Shown here: positions 8,422 to 15,104 of the stretch, one piece after another | Layout: every line of letters starts with the position of its first letter | How positions within the stretch are numbered: position 1 is the first letter of the stretch | Notes under the pieces: generated by a model | Database searches by the model: none | Told to the model about the DNA's origin: nothing | The model's input: the letters and a program-made list of their open reading frames with translations, nothing else | Source: CAYTSW01 sp964440605 | GTDB taxonomy: Bacteria > Planctomycetota > Phycisphaerae > Phycisphaerales > UBA1924 | Length of the DNA: 15,450 nt | Assembly: GCA_964440605.1 (NCBI GenBank) | Contig: CAYTSW010000060.1 | Coordinates: 1-15,450 of the forward strand | Direction of reading: 5' to 3' | Position numbers and translations under genes: made by a program

Positions 8422-9876
8422 GTGCAACAGTTCGCCTCACTCTTTCTGTATGGCTTGTCGCTCGTGCTGCTGGCGTACCCGGTGTACCGGTACTACGTGG
8501 CGGGCGAGCCGCTGGCGTCGCTGCGGAACGTGGCGTTGCTCGGGTTCGTGGTGTTTCAGACGCATAGCGGTGCGTACTACCTGAAGATCGACAACTTCGA
8601 GCCCTGGCTCGTGATGAACCCGGGCCGGACGGGGTTCATCTTCTCGATGATGTGCCTGGTGTTCGTCGTCACGTACCTTGCTTCGTACAACTGGGGTTGG
8701 CCGGCGAAGCAGTTGTCGCGCAAGTTGCCGCGTTCACAGCTCGAGCCGAACGATCTGACGATTCTGTCGTTGTCGGTGCTGACGGTGTTTCTGGGCGCTG
8801 CGCTCAAGTTCGGGCAGGTGCTGCTGGGCCCGTTGTCGAGTCACGCCAACATCATCGCTGACGGGTTGATGGCGTACGCGGCCGGTATGGCGGCGTGGAG
8901 TTGGGGCAAGCGTCTGTACAACCCGGCGGTGCTCAGTGTGGCGCTGAGCGTGATCGCGGTGGCGCTGGTCGTTTCGATCTGGGGTCAGTACGGTCGGCGT
9001 GGTCTGTTGACGGCGTTGGGCGGCGCGGGCTGGGGGTTCTATTACGCGCGGTTGCGGCATCTCTCGCCGCTGATCATTCTGCCGCTCGGCGCGATGCTGG
9101 TGACGCCCATGCTCATTGCGTTGCTGTTGTTCACGAGTGTGCGCAACATCGACGAGCGGGACACGGGGCTGGGCCTGGTCCAGCGGATCGCGACCCAGGG
9201 GAGTCTTCAGAAGGGATACGACATCACGTTCGGTTCGGCGGACCCGGCGGCAAAGGGCGCGTTCTGGGTGATCGAGAACTACCCGGGGGGCGACTTCGAG
9301 ATCCAGTATTTCGATCAGATCACGTACGCGTTGCTGCTGTGGGTGCCGCGTGACTGGTGGGAGGGCAAACCGACGCCGCTGTCGCTGAGTCTGTCGATCG
9401 ACGCGGACATCAAGGGAGTTGCGCAAGGCGTGATCACGCTGCCTCCGGGCATCGTGGGGAACGCGGCGGCGGAGGGCGGCTGGATCGCGCTGCTGGCGTA
9501 CGCGTGGTTCTATGCGTTCTGGTTGCGGCTGTTCGACGAGTACGGTCAGTCGACGGTGCACAACCCGCTGGTCATTCTGGCGGTCGGGACCTCGCTCGGA
9601 CAGTTGCTGGGGGTGTTCCGGGGCAATCCGGCGACGTTCCTGGCGATCAGCATCGTCGGGATCACCGCTTCGATCTTCTACGGGCACTTGTTCGGGAAGC
9701 TCATTCAGTCGCGCACGGAGCGTTACGCGCTGAGCATGGGCGGCGCGTGGAGCGAGCCGGCGTACGAAGGCGTGTGGGACGAGGAGCAGGCTTCGGCGGA
9801 AGCCGAGCATGGTTCGGTCGTCGAGGGCGAGTGGGCGGAGGGGTACGACGACTGGGACGATCAGCCGCGGCAGTGA
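8422..9876 (+). CDS. multi-span membrane protein, Wzy-like polysaccharide polymerase
   Basis: Probable polymerase that joins lipid-linked repeat units at the outer face of the inner membrane; assigned from topology and context, since Wzy proteins share little sequence. The 484-residue protein shows about ten to eleven hydrophobic segments, roughly at 4-24, 36-52, 68-88, 111-133, 143-160, 166-188, 213-238, 299-309, 352-371, 381-399 and 403-424. A large soluble loop (about 240-350) contains a DWWEGKP segment and the Gly-rich TLPPGIVGNAAAEGG just before a membrane span, as in O-antigen polymerase-type proteins. The C-terminal 45 residues are strongly acidic and rich in Trp and Tyr. The GTG start has GGAG close upstream. 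Last gene of the operon, 42 bases after the sulfotransferase, and convergent with the phosphatase-fold gene with only 12 bases between stops. An O-antigen ligase is the alternative. Confidence 0.75.
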   Translation: MQQFASLFLYGLSLVLLAYPVYRYYVAGEPLASLRNVALLGFVVFQTHSGAYYLKIDNFEPWLVMNPGRTGFIFSMMCLVFVVTYLASYNWGWPAKQLSRKLPRSQLEPNDLTILSLSVLTVFLGAALKFGQVLLGPLSSHANIIADGLMAYAAGMAAWSWGKRLYNPAVLSVALSVIAVALVVSIWGQYGRRGLLTALGGAGWGFYYARLRHLSPLIILPLGAMLVTPMLIALLLFTSVRNIDERDTGLGLVQRIATQGSLQKGYDITFGSADPAAKGAFWVIENYPGGDFEIQYFDQITYALLLWVPRDWWEGKPTPLSLSLSIDADIKGVAQGVITLPPGIVGNAAAEGGWIALLAYAWFYAFWLRLFDEYGQSTVHNPLVILAVGTSLGQLLGVFRGNPATFLAISIVGITASIFYGHLFGKLIQSRTERYALSMGGAWSEPAYEGVWDEEQASAEAEHGSVVEGEWAEGYDDWDDQPRQ

Positions 9877-9888
9877 CCCTTGCGGCCG

Positions 9889-10905
9889 CTACGGGGTCGC
9901 GGGCACGGCGAGTTCGATGAAGACGGGGAGGTGGTCGGACCCGCCGGGGTCGAGCGTGCGCCACGATCGGACACTGATGGACGGGCCGACGAGGGCGTCG
10001 TCGATGGCGACGCGCAGGGGCCAGGGCAGGTGGGCGGGCCACGTGCCGTCGAGGGCGGTCAGAGGCTTGGCGGGGCGGAGGTCGAATCGGCGGGCGGCCT
10101 CGCGTTGGCGTCCGCCGCTGGGTGTGCCGTTGACGTCGCCCAGGAGGATCGTCGGCAGGTCGAGGTCGATCAGGCGTGTCTCGACGTCGCGCAGGACGCG
10201 GTCCCAGGTGGCCTCGCCGGTCGCGGAGCGGGAGGGGTTGCGGGGCGACTCGGGCATCACCTGCACGAGCGCGAAGGGGCCTTCGGGGCGATCGACGATC
10301 ATGGTGCGCCGGCGTCCTGAGAGCGTCTCGCGGGGGCCTTGGGTGAAGCCGTTGCCGCCGCGCTTCGGCCAGACGGAGAGCACGACCGGGTATCCAGCGC
10401 GGGCCGTCGCCGGGATGTATCGGTGCGGGTACATGGCCTGGAAGTCTTCGCTGTTGCGCAGGAAGGCGAGGAGGTCGGTGGTGGGCTCGACGAGGGAAAC
10501 GACGTCGGCGGGGTGGTCGCGCAGGACGGCGATGATGCCCTCGAGGTCGTCGTTGTACGCGAGGCAGTTGTATTGGAGCAGGCGGACTGTGGGCGCATCG
10601 GCGGTCGGTGTGCGGGCGGTGACGAGGCGCGGGTACAGGATCCACCACCCGGCGGTCACGATGCTGATGATCAGGGCGGCGGTCGCGAGCCAGCGCCGGC
10701 TGAGCAGCGCGACGGGCAGGACGAGCAGGCCCGCGATCACGAGCTGAGCGCACAGATTGGCCGCCAGCGCCGGGATCCAGCCGAGATCGGGCAGGCAGGC
10801 CATCGCGCCGCACGCGAGGACGGGCAGCGTGAGCATCCAGACGAGGATGGTGAGCGTGCGCGAGCGGCGTCGGCGCGGCTTGAAGGTGAGACCCCGGCGT
10901 TTCAC
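9889..10905 (-). CDS. membrane-anchored endonuclease/exonuclease/phosphatase-fold protein
   Basis: 338 residues with a basic N-terminus, three hydrophobic segments (about 18-37, 43-68 and 73-92), then an EEP-fold domain (107-333). Visible fold motifs are QYNCLAYND (Asn113), LVEP (Glu140), LLGDVNGTP (Asp257 and Asn259), AIDDALV (302-303) and GGSDHLPV (Asp324 and His325). The catalytic domain probably faces the periplasm, as in other EEP proteins with this N-terminal arrangement. The central His usually found in a THL-type strand appears to be Gln215 (VQVMP). Substrate is unknown: phosphodiesters of lipids, nucleotides or sugars are all possible. The GTG start has AAGGGG (plus-strand 10911-10916) 5 to 6 bases before it. 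It follows the epimerase by 19 bases, so co-transcription is likely; a polysaccharide role is only suggested by context. Confidence 0.85.
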   Translation of the reverse strand: MKRRGLTFKPRRRRSRTLTILVWMLTLPVLACGAMACLPDLGWIPALAANLCAQLVIAGLLVLPVALLSRRWLATAALIISIVTAGWWILYPRLVTARTPTADAPTVRLLQYNCLAYNDDLEGIIAVLRDHPADVVSLVEPTTDLLAFLRNSEDFQAMYPHRYIPATARAGYPVVLSVWPKRGGNGFTQGPRETLSGRRRTMIVDRPEGPFALVQVMPESPRNPSRSATGEATWDRVLRDVETRLIDLDLPTILLGDVNGTPSGGRQREAARRFDLRPAKPLTALDGTWPAHLPWPLRVAIDDALVGPSISVRSWRTLDPGGSDHLPVFIELAVPATP

Positions 10906-10924
10906 GACGGCCCCTTCACTGTGG

Positions 10925-11914
10925 CTACGTGGCGATGGCGGTGGTGGCGCGGTACCACTTCACCTGACGCCGCACGCCTTCGTCGAAAGGGGTCCGCGGC
11001 TCGTAGCCGAGCTCGGCGCGGCTGCGGGAGAGGTCGGCGTAGGTGCGCACGACGTCGCCCATCTGGCCCGGGTGGTGCTCGACTTTCGCGGGCTTGCCGA
11101 CGGCTCGGGCGACGGTGTCGATCATCTCGTCGAGGCGGACGGGCTTGTTCCCGCCGAGGTTCCAGATGCGGTAGCCGTGATCGGTGATGCGGTCGATCGC
11201 GCTGAGAACGCCCTGGACGATGTCGTCGATGTAGGTGTAGTCGCGGCTGGTTTCGGCGTTGCCGAACATGGGGATGGGCTCTTCGTGGTCGATGCAGCGG
11301 ATGAACTTGGCGATGGCCAGGTCGGGGCGTTGGCGTGGGCCGTAGACGGTGAAGAAGCGGAGCATGGCGATCGGGAGGCCGTAGAGGTGGTGGTAGGTGT
11401 GGGCGATGAGTTCGCAGGCGCGTTTGGTGGCGGCGTAGGGGCTGATGGGTGCCTCAACGGGGTCGTCCTCGGCGAAGGGGACCTTGTCGTTGTTGCCGTA
11501 GACCGAGCTGGAGGAGGCGAAGACGAAGCGTTCGACGCTGGGGGTCTGTCGGGCGGCCTCGAGGAGATTGATGCTGCCTTCGAGGTTGACGCTGGCGTAG
11601 AGGGCGGGCTCGGCGATGGAGGGTCGCACGCCGGCGCGGGCGGCGAGGTGGACGACGGCGTCGAACTGTTCGTTCTGGAAGAGGAGGTTGAGGTCGGTGG
11701 CGCGTCGGAGGTCGAGGTGGACGAGGGCGAAGCGCTCGCCGCCGGGGCCGTTGGTGATGGCGTCGACGTTGCGTTGTTTGATGGGTGGTGGATAGAAGGC
11801 GTCGAAGTTATCAAGCCCGACGACGCGGTCGCCTCGTTCGAGCAGAGCCTGAGCGATGTGCGAGCCGATGAAGCCCGCGGCGCCGGTGAGCAGGATGGAG
11901 CGAGGGGAGGCCAT
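10925..11914 (-). CDS. NAD-dependent epimerase, UDP-glucuronate 4-epimerase-like
   Basis: Extended short-chain dehydrogenase predicted to interconvert UDP-glucuronate and UDP-galacturonate in the cytoplasm, supplying a sugar donor to the locus. The 329-residue length is normal. Motifs: TGAAGFIGSH (10-19, NAD binding), the acidic end of the second strand in GLDNFDAFY (33-41), HLAARAGVRPS (89-99), the catalytic SSSSVYG (134-140) and YAATK (Tyr160 and Lys164), RFFTVYGPRQRPD (186-198), and MGDVVRTYAD (285-294), which is characteristic of the glucuronate 4-epimerase branch. UDP-glucose 4-epimerase or a 4,6-dehydratase relative is less likely. The ATG at 11914 has no Shine-Dalgarno sequence; a TACACT hexamer ends 9 bases upstream, which fits a leaderless message. 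First gene of a two-gene minus operon. Confidence 0.9.
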   Translation of the reverse strand: MASPRSILLTGAAGFIGSHIAQALLERGDRVVGLDNFDAFYPPPIKQRNVDAITNGPGGERFALVHLDLRRATDLNLLFQNEQFDAVVHLAARAGVRPSIAEPALYASVNLEGSINLLEAARQTPSVERFVFASSSSVYGNNDKVPFAEDDPVEAPISPYAATKRACELIAHTYHHLYGLPIAMLRFFTVYGPRQRPDLAIAKFIRCIDHEEPIPMFGNAETSRDYTYIDDIVQGVLSAIDRITDHGYRIWNLGGNKPVRLDEMIDTVARAVGKPAKVEHHPGQMGDVVRTYADLSRSRAELGYEPRTPFDEGVRRQVKWYRATTAIAT

Positions 11915-11919
11915 GAGGC

Positions 11920-11929
11920 GGCGAGTGTA
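11920..11929 (-). promoter_or_regulatory. candidate leaderless promoter of the epimerase operon
   Basis: The minus strand reads TACACTCGCC. TACACT (11929-11924) ends 9 bases before the ATG at 11914, so transcription would start about at the initiation codon. This is the third exact copy of the element in the window. A -35 box is not evident (TCAACG at 17-base spacing). Confidence 0.5.
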
Positions 11930-12015
11930 GACGGACCATCCGATGGCGTTGATCGGGCGTCGTCGGTGTCACTCTGGGCAAGCTGGTCTCGCGTCGAGCG
12001 GGTGGGCCGGCCCGC

Positions 12016-12055
12016 AAAAACAAAGCAGGGCGCTATCGGTGAACAGCGCCCCGCT
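12016..12055 (-). terminator. intrinsic terminator, minus strand
   Basis: In minus-strand RNA an 11-bp stem, AGCGGGGCGCU with AGCGCCCUGCU (one G-U pair), encloses a 10-base loop and is followed by UUGUUUUUG. The T-tract lies only on the minus side, which fixes the orientation. It ends either the guanylate kinase transcript, 385 bases downstream of that stop, or a separate short transcript from about 12224. Confidence 0.85.
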
Positions 12056-12122
12056 GGAGGAGAGAGAGATCTTCTGGAGGTGAGTTTATCGTCAAGATTC
12101 GCCCAAGGAACGCGGAAACGGG

Positions 12123-12212
12123 TCATTTCGCGCCGGAAATTCTCGGACAGAGCGGGTGTTGAGCCGTCTCGGCGGCAACCTGATTGTGGGGTATCACTTG
12201 TGCCTCAGCCAT
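12123..12212 (-). CDS. candidate 29-residue small protein, or part of a small RNA
   Basis: A short frame beginning MAEAQVIPHNQ and ending RISGAK. It is preceded by GGAG and an AGG-containing stretch, and by the hexamer TATACA (plus-strand 12231-12236), a possible -10 box about 18 bases before the ATG. A strong terminator follows 67 bases after the stop, so promoter, frame and terminator would make a unit of about 210 bases. I recognise no family. The same stretch has pairing potential: AGGTGA at the start codon with TCACCT (minus strand 12086-12081), and CGCGAAA with TTT-C-CGCG across the stop. A structured non-coding RNA is therefore an equal alternative. Confidence 0.3.
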   Translation of the reverse strand: MAEAQVIPHNQVAAETAQHPLCPRISGAK

Positions 12213-12439
12213 CACCTGTTCTCCGTCAGATGTATAGCTAATAGCGCGCAGCGGAGAATAAGTGCTTGCGCTGGCTTGACTAAGCGTTGTATGCACGAAG
12301 CCGCCTGCGGTGGGACGTGGCGCCCGTGCGCTGGCTGAGCGGCGGCCGCTCACCCAAACCGGGCAATTTTCTTCATTAGAGCGCCCGGGCATCGCTTACA
12401 ACGACTTGCGATCCCCCGTTCGCGTGTGGGCTGGGGCGG

Positions 12440-13060
12440 TCACCGCTTCTGCGTTCGTGCGTCGGCGACGTGCGTGAGCGCCTCCTCGATCGCGCGTTCA
12501 AGGTTGTCGTTGGTGATGAAGGCGTCGTAGGCGCCGCAGCGCCGCGCTTCGGCGATTTCTTCGCGTGCGGCGGCGAAGCGCTTCTGGATGATGGCTTCGT
12601 CTTCGCGTTTGCGGTCGCGCAGGCGATGCAGGAGCGTCTCTTCGTCGGGCGGGAGGATGAAGATGCCGAAGGCGGTGGGCATCTGCTGTTTGACCTGCTT
12701 GGCGCCCTGCACGTCGATCTCGAGGATGACGAGGCGTCCGCGTTCGAGTTGGGCATCGACGGGGGCGCGCAGCGTGCCGTAGTGGTTGCCGGCGTAGACG
12801 GCGTGTTCGAGGAACTCGCCCGCGGCGACGCGGCGCTGGAACTGATCGGGGCTGAGGAAGTGGTAGTCGACGCCTTCGACGTCGGCGGGGGTGTGTGGGC
12901 GGGTGGTGGCGCTGACGGAGAAGACGGCGTCGGGGATGGAGCGTTCGATGGCGCGGGTGATGGTCGTCTTGCCGACGCCGGAGGGGCCGGAGATGACGAG
13001 CAGCATCCCGTTGTCGGTGTCGGTGGGGAGGCGGTTGTGCTGGGGGTCGAGATCGGGCAT
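12440..13060 (-). CDS. gmk: guanylate kinase
   Basis: Phosphorylates GMP to GDP with ATP in the cytoplasm, an essential step of guanine nucleotide synthesis. The 206-residue protein is of normal length with all family marks: P-loop GPSGVGKTT (25-33), SATTRP (50-55) and GVDYHFLS (63-70) for GMP binding, GEFLEHAVYAGNHYGT (81-96), ILEIDVQGAKQV (112-123) and the lid Arg residues around RDRKREDE (148-155). An 18-residue polar extension precedes the core; Met19 (MLLVISGP) is a possible alternative start. The ATG at 13060 is preferred. No Shine-Dalgarno sequence is seen, but TACCCT lies 10 bases before it. It lies 45 bases downstream of the UPF0316 gene on the same strand. rpoZ, which follows gmk in many bacteria, is not present downstream. 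Confidence 0.96.
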   Translation of the reverse strand: MPDLDPQHNRLPTDTDNGMLLVISGPSGVGKTTITRAIERSIPDAVFSVSATTRPHTPADVEGVDYHFLSPDQFQRRVAAGEFLEHAVYAGNHYGTLRAPVDAQLERGRLVILEIDVQGAKQVKQQMPTAFGIFILPPDEETLLHRLRDRKREDEAIIQKRFAAAREEIAEARRCGAYDAFITNDNLERAIEEALTHVADARTQKR

Positions 13061-13070
13061 GGGACGCGGC

Positions 13071-13076
13071 AGGGTA
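13071..13076 (-). promoter_or_regulatory. possible -10 element before guanylate kinase
   Basis: TACCCT on the minus strand ends 10 bases before the gmk ATG. It differs by one base from the TACACT hexamer found at similar distance before two other starts. It is weak evidence alone, and read-through from the upstream UPF0316 gene is equally plausible. Confidence 0.25.
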
Positions 13077-13105
13077 ACGGGGCGGCGCGCGGGGAGCGGA
13101 GGCGT

Positions 13106-13666
13106 TTACTTGCGCTTGGAGAAGGCGCGCCAGCCGGTGGGGCGGAAGAGGCTGGGGAGCTTGTTGACGGGGTCGGGGTTGGAGGCTTCCTTGACGTCTT
13201 CGACGACGTAGAGGGCCTTGGGCTCGACAGCCCGGATGAGGCGCAGGACCTTGGGGACGTGTCGGCGTTTGACCTTCATGTAGAGCATCTGCACGGGGCC
13301 GTCGCGGCCTTCTCCGGTGAAGACGGTGACGCGGTAGCCCTGTTGGCGGAGTGACCAGGCCATGCCGGCGGTGTTGGTGAAGCACTGGATGACGCGCTCG
13401 CCCATCGCGACGCGCTGCTCGATGAAGAGGCCGACGTAGTTCCCGAAGGCGAAGCCCAGGGCGTAGGCGACGGCGTAGTAGATGTTTTCCTGGGCGCCTC
13501 CGACGACTTTGCCGACGGCGAAGATCCAGATGAGGACCTCGAAAAAGCCGAGGACCCATGCGGTGGTTTTGCGGCCGTTGATGACGGCGACGGTGCGGAT
13601 CGTGCCGAGCGAGACGTCGCCGATGCGTAGGAGGATGATGAGCAGAACCGTGAGTGCGACTTCCAT
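13106..13666 (-). CDS. UPF0316 family membrane protein (DUF5698 and DUF2179)
   Basis: 186-residue membrane protein of unknown function. Three transmembrane segments are visible (about 3-22, 34-54 and 62-82). The first contains RIGDVSLGTIRTVAVINGRK, running into the conserved cytoplasmic turn, and the last continues as GNYVGLFIEQRVAMGE. A soluble DUF2179-type domain follows (about 105-162), with GYRVTVFTGEGRDGPVQMLY and the family-typical RRHVPKVLRLIRAVEPKA. The ATG at 13666 puts the first membrane segment at the N-terminus, as is usual in the family; an in-frame GTG at 13729 would add 21 residues. AGGCGGG upstream is only a weak ribosome-binding site. The last 20 residues are basic. It lies between a lipoprotein gene and gmk on the same strand. 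Confidence 0.85.
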   Translation of the reverse strand: MEVALTVLLIILLRIGDVSLGTIRTVAVINGRKTTAWVLGFFEVLIWIFAVGKVVGGAQENIYYAVAYALGFAFGNYVGLFIEQRVAMGERVIQCFTNTAGMAWSLRQQGYRVTVFTGEGRDGPVQMLYMKVKRRHVPKVLRLIRAVEPKALYVVEDVKEASNPDPVNKLPSLFRPTGWRAFSKRK

Positions 13667-13753
13667 CGCGCCCGCCTGAGTGATGCGTGCGAGTGGCCCG
13701 AGGGTGGGGGTGACCCGGACGATAGCCACGCGCGGGCGCGGAACGATCGAGAG

Positions 13754-14962
13754 TTACGAGCCGGTGTCGGCGGAATCGGCGACGAGGTTGATCGCGAGGA
13801 TGGATTGGGCCGACGCGCCGGAGACGTCGTCGGTGACGGTCAGGCGCAGGCGGAAGCGTCCCGTGCCAAGCTCGGCGGGGAGGGTGAGGGCCTGGACGGT
13901 GTAGAAGTCGCGGCGTGGGGAGCTGGACCAGTCGTCGAGGCGGATCACGTCGGACGACCAGACGAGAAGATCGTCGGGCGACTGCGGTGCGACCCGCAGG
14001 AGTTCGAGTTGTTGCGTGAGACGGACGGCGTGCCCGGCACGGCCGCCCTTGCCGTCGGGCGTGGTGCGGAAGCGGTCGAGCTCGGCGTACGCGATGAGGC
14101 GGTGAGCGGGGCCGGCGTCGAAGACGAAGGCGTTGTCGTCGTTGGTGGGGAGTTCGTCGAGCACGCCGAAGCCGTCGACCGCGGGGAAGGCGAGGGTGAA
14201 GCGGGTGATGCCCAAGGGTTCGAGTTCGGCGGTGGCGTCGGCGGCGTTCTGGAGGGCGTGGACGATCCGGCCGACGTCGCCCCCGGCTTCGGCGGCGACG
14301 GCGACGTCTTCGACGAGCGCAGACCAGGCGTCGAGCACCAGGCGCTCGTCGGGCGTGAGCCGCTGCTCGAGCCTGGCGTTGTCGGAGGAGGCGTTGTCGG
14401 AGGAGGCGGGGTCGACGCCGAGCAGATCGAGCGCGTGCCGGCGGAGGGCGACGGGGAAGGGGAGTTGGGCGGACTTCAGGCGGTTCTCGAGCAGAATGGC
14501 GAGTTCCGAGGCGAGGCGTTGCTGCTCGAAGGTGGGGGAGGGTTTGAGGTCGGCGGCCGACATGGGCTCGGGCGTGGCGGCGACGGTCGGCGCGGGCGTG
14601 TCGGGCTGGGGCTCCGTGTCGAGGTCGACGGGGGTGTTGGCGCGGCGGGTGACGGTGGGGGTAGTGCGATTGGCGTTGGAGGGTGGGTTGGTGGTGAGGT
14701 CGGCGTTGGAGGGGGTGTTGGCGCTCGCGAAGGCCTGGTCGATGGCCGGGGTGCCGCGGGCGGCGAGGGAGGGGGTGTCGGAGGATTCGACTTCATCGAG
14801 GTAGTCGCTGAGGGAGGGGATGGTGTCGGGGGTGACGGTGACGGAGGGTTGGGAGGAGGGGTCGGTTTTGGTTGTGGTTGTGTCGGGAGTGGGTGTGGTG
14901 GAGGCGCAGCCGATGAGAAGGGCGGCGAGGGGGAGGAGGATGAAGGGTTTGCCGTGGCGCAT
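13754..14962 (-). CDS. hypothetical lipoprotein with a low-complexity linker
   Basis: 402 residues, exported and lipid-anchored by prediction: a basic n-region (MRHGK), hydrophobic FILLPLAALLIG and a lipobox LIGC with the acylated Cys19. Residues 20-140 are a Thr-, Pro-, Ser-, Asn- and Asp-rich linker, probably unstructured. A largely helical part (about 145-250) and a mixed C-terminal part (250-402) follow; the latter ends in strands such as FYTVQALTLPAELGTGRFRLRLTVTDD, which look like a beta-sandwich. I recognise no domain. A 15-base tandem duplication encodes SSDNA twice near residues 186-195. The ATG at 14962 is chosen because it places the signal peptide correctly; no Shine-Dalgarno sequence is seen. 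It lies 87 bases upstream of the UPF0316 start. Function is unknown; a cell-envelope role is all that can be said. Confidence 0.8.
   Translation of the reverse strand: MRHGKPFILLPLAALLIGCASTTPTPDTTTTKTDPSSQPSVTVTPDTIPSLSDYLDEVESSDTPSLAARGTPAIDQAFASANTPSNADLTTNPPSNANRTTPTVTRRANTPVDLDTEPQPDTPAPTVAATPEPMSAADLKPSPTFEQQRLASELAILLENRLKSAQLPFPVALRRHALDLLGVDPASSDNASSDNARLEQRLTPDERLVLDAWSALVEDVAVAAEAGGDVGRIVHALQNAADATAELEPLGITRFTLAFPAVDGFGVLDELPTNDDNAFVFDAGPAHRLIAYAELDRFRTTPDGKGGRAGHAVRLTQQLELLRVAPQSPDDLLVWSSDVIRLDDWSSSPRRDFYTVQALTLPAELGTGRFRLRLTVTDDVSGASAQSILAINLVADSADTGS
14376..14405. repeat. 15-base tandem duplication inside the lipoprotein gene
   Basis: GCGTTGTCGGAGGAG occurs twice head to tail with no mismatch, encoding a repeated SSDNA in the lipoprotein. 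It keeps the frame and may be a recent slippage product in a variable linker. Confidence 0.85.
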
Positions 14963-14989
14963 GGGTGAGTCTGAGGGGGGTTGGAGGTC

Positions 14990-15010
14990 GGGTTCTGCTT
15001 CGCAGTACCC
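14990..15010. repeat. hairpin, part of a double-hairpin intergenic element
   Basis: GGGTTCTGC (14990-14998) pairs with GCAGTACCC (15002-15010) around a 3-base loop, with a single T-T mismatch in nine positions. It lies 27 bases upstream of the lipoprotein ATG and 22 bases from a second hairpin. Confidence 0.6.
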
Positions 15011-15032
15011 GGGCACCCGAGAGCGATAGCAG

Positions 15033-15060
15033 CACTGACCTCTCAAAGCAGAGGTCAGTG
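15033..15060. repeat. perfect 11-bp inverted repeat, REP-like
   Basis: CACTGACCTCT (15033-15043) and AGAGGTCAGTG (15050-15060) form a perfect stem with a 6-base loop. No T-tract follows on either strand, so it is a poor intrinsic terminator. GGCACCC lies on both sides (15012-15018 and 15060-15066), and a further GAGGTCA arm occurs at 15068-15074. The layout resembles dispersed intergenic palindromes (REP-type), but copy number cannot be judged from one window. Confidence 0.65.
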
Positions 15061-15104
15061 GCACCCTGAGGTCATTCTGACAATGCGTTGTGGGGGCTGG
15101 CGCG

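Larger units (their letters stand above)
11915..12439. other. 525-base gap between the epimerase and guanylate kinase genes
   Basis: Clearly less GC-rich than the flanking genes. It holds the epimerase promoter element (11920-11929), a minus-strand terminator (12016-12055), a candidate small gene (12123-12224) and, at 12241-12439, no gene I can support. In that last part TGCGCTGGCT occurs twice (12267-12276 and 12327-12336) and TGAGCGG/CCGCTCA forms a 7-bp hairpin (12336-12352) without a T-tract. An 89-codon minus-strand frame spans 12123-12392, but its upstream part has no start signal or family resemblance. No tRNA, tmRNA, RNase P RNA or SRP RNA signature was found. Confidence 0.6.

Noticed and set aside
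8734..9810. A 358-codon minus-strand frame inside the polymerase gene
   Set aside because: It is Arg- and Gln-rich with no recognisable domain, while the plus-strand frame gives a coherent membrane protein.
9877..9888. A terminator between the convergent polymerase and EEP genes
   Set aside because: Only 12 bases separate the stops; the nearby GCGGCCGC palindrome has no loop space and no T-tract.
10757..12241. A 494-codon plus-strand frame across the epimerase region
   Set aside because: It is the antisense of the clear epimerase; its Gly/Val/Asp-rich composition is a shadow of that gene.
12336..12352. The TGAGCGG/CCGCTCA hairpin as a terminator for gmk
   Set aside because: It is not followed by a T-run on the minus strand; the strong terminator at 12016-12055 is the better candidate.
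12123..12392. An 89-residue protein on the minus strand between gmk and the epimerase, possibly rpoZ
   Set aside because: The sequence lacks omega-subunit motifs, the upstream part has no ribosome-binding site, and only the last 29 codons have a start signal.
11930..12439. tmRNA, RNase P RNA, SRP RNA or tRNA in the large gap
   Set aside because: None of the conserved landmarks (tRNA T-loop, tag-peptide frame, RNase P P4 bases, SRP tetraloop region) is seen on either strand.
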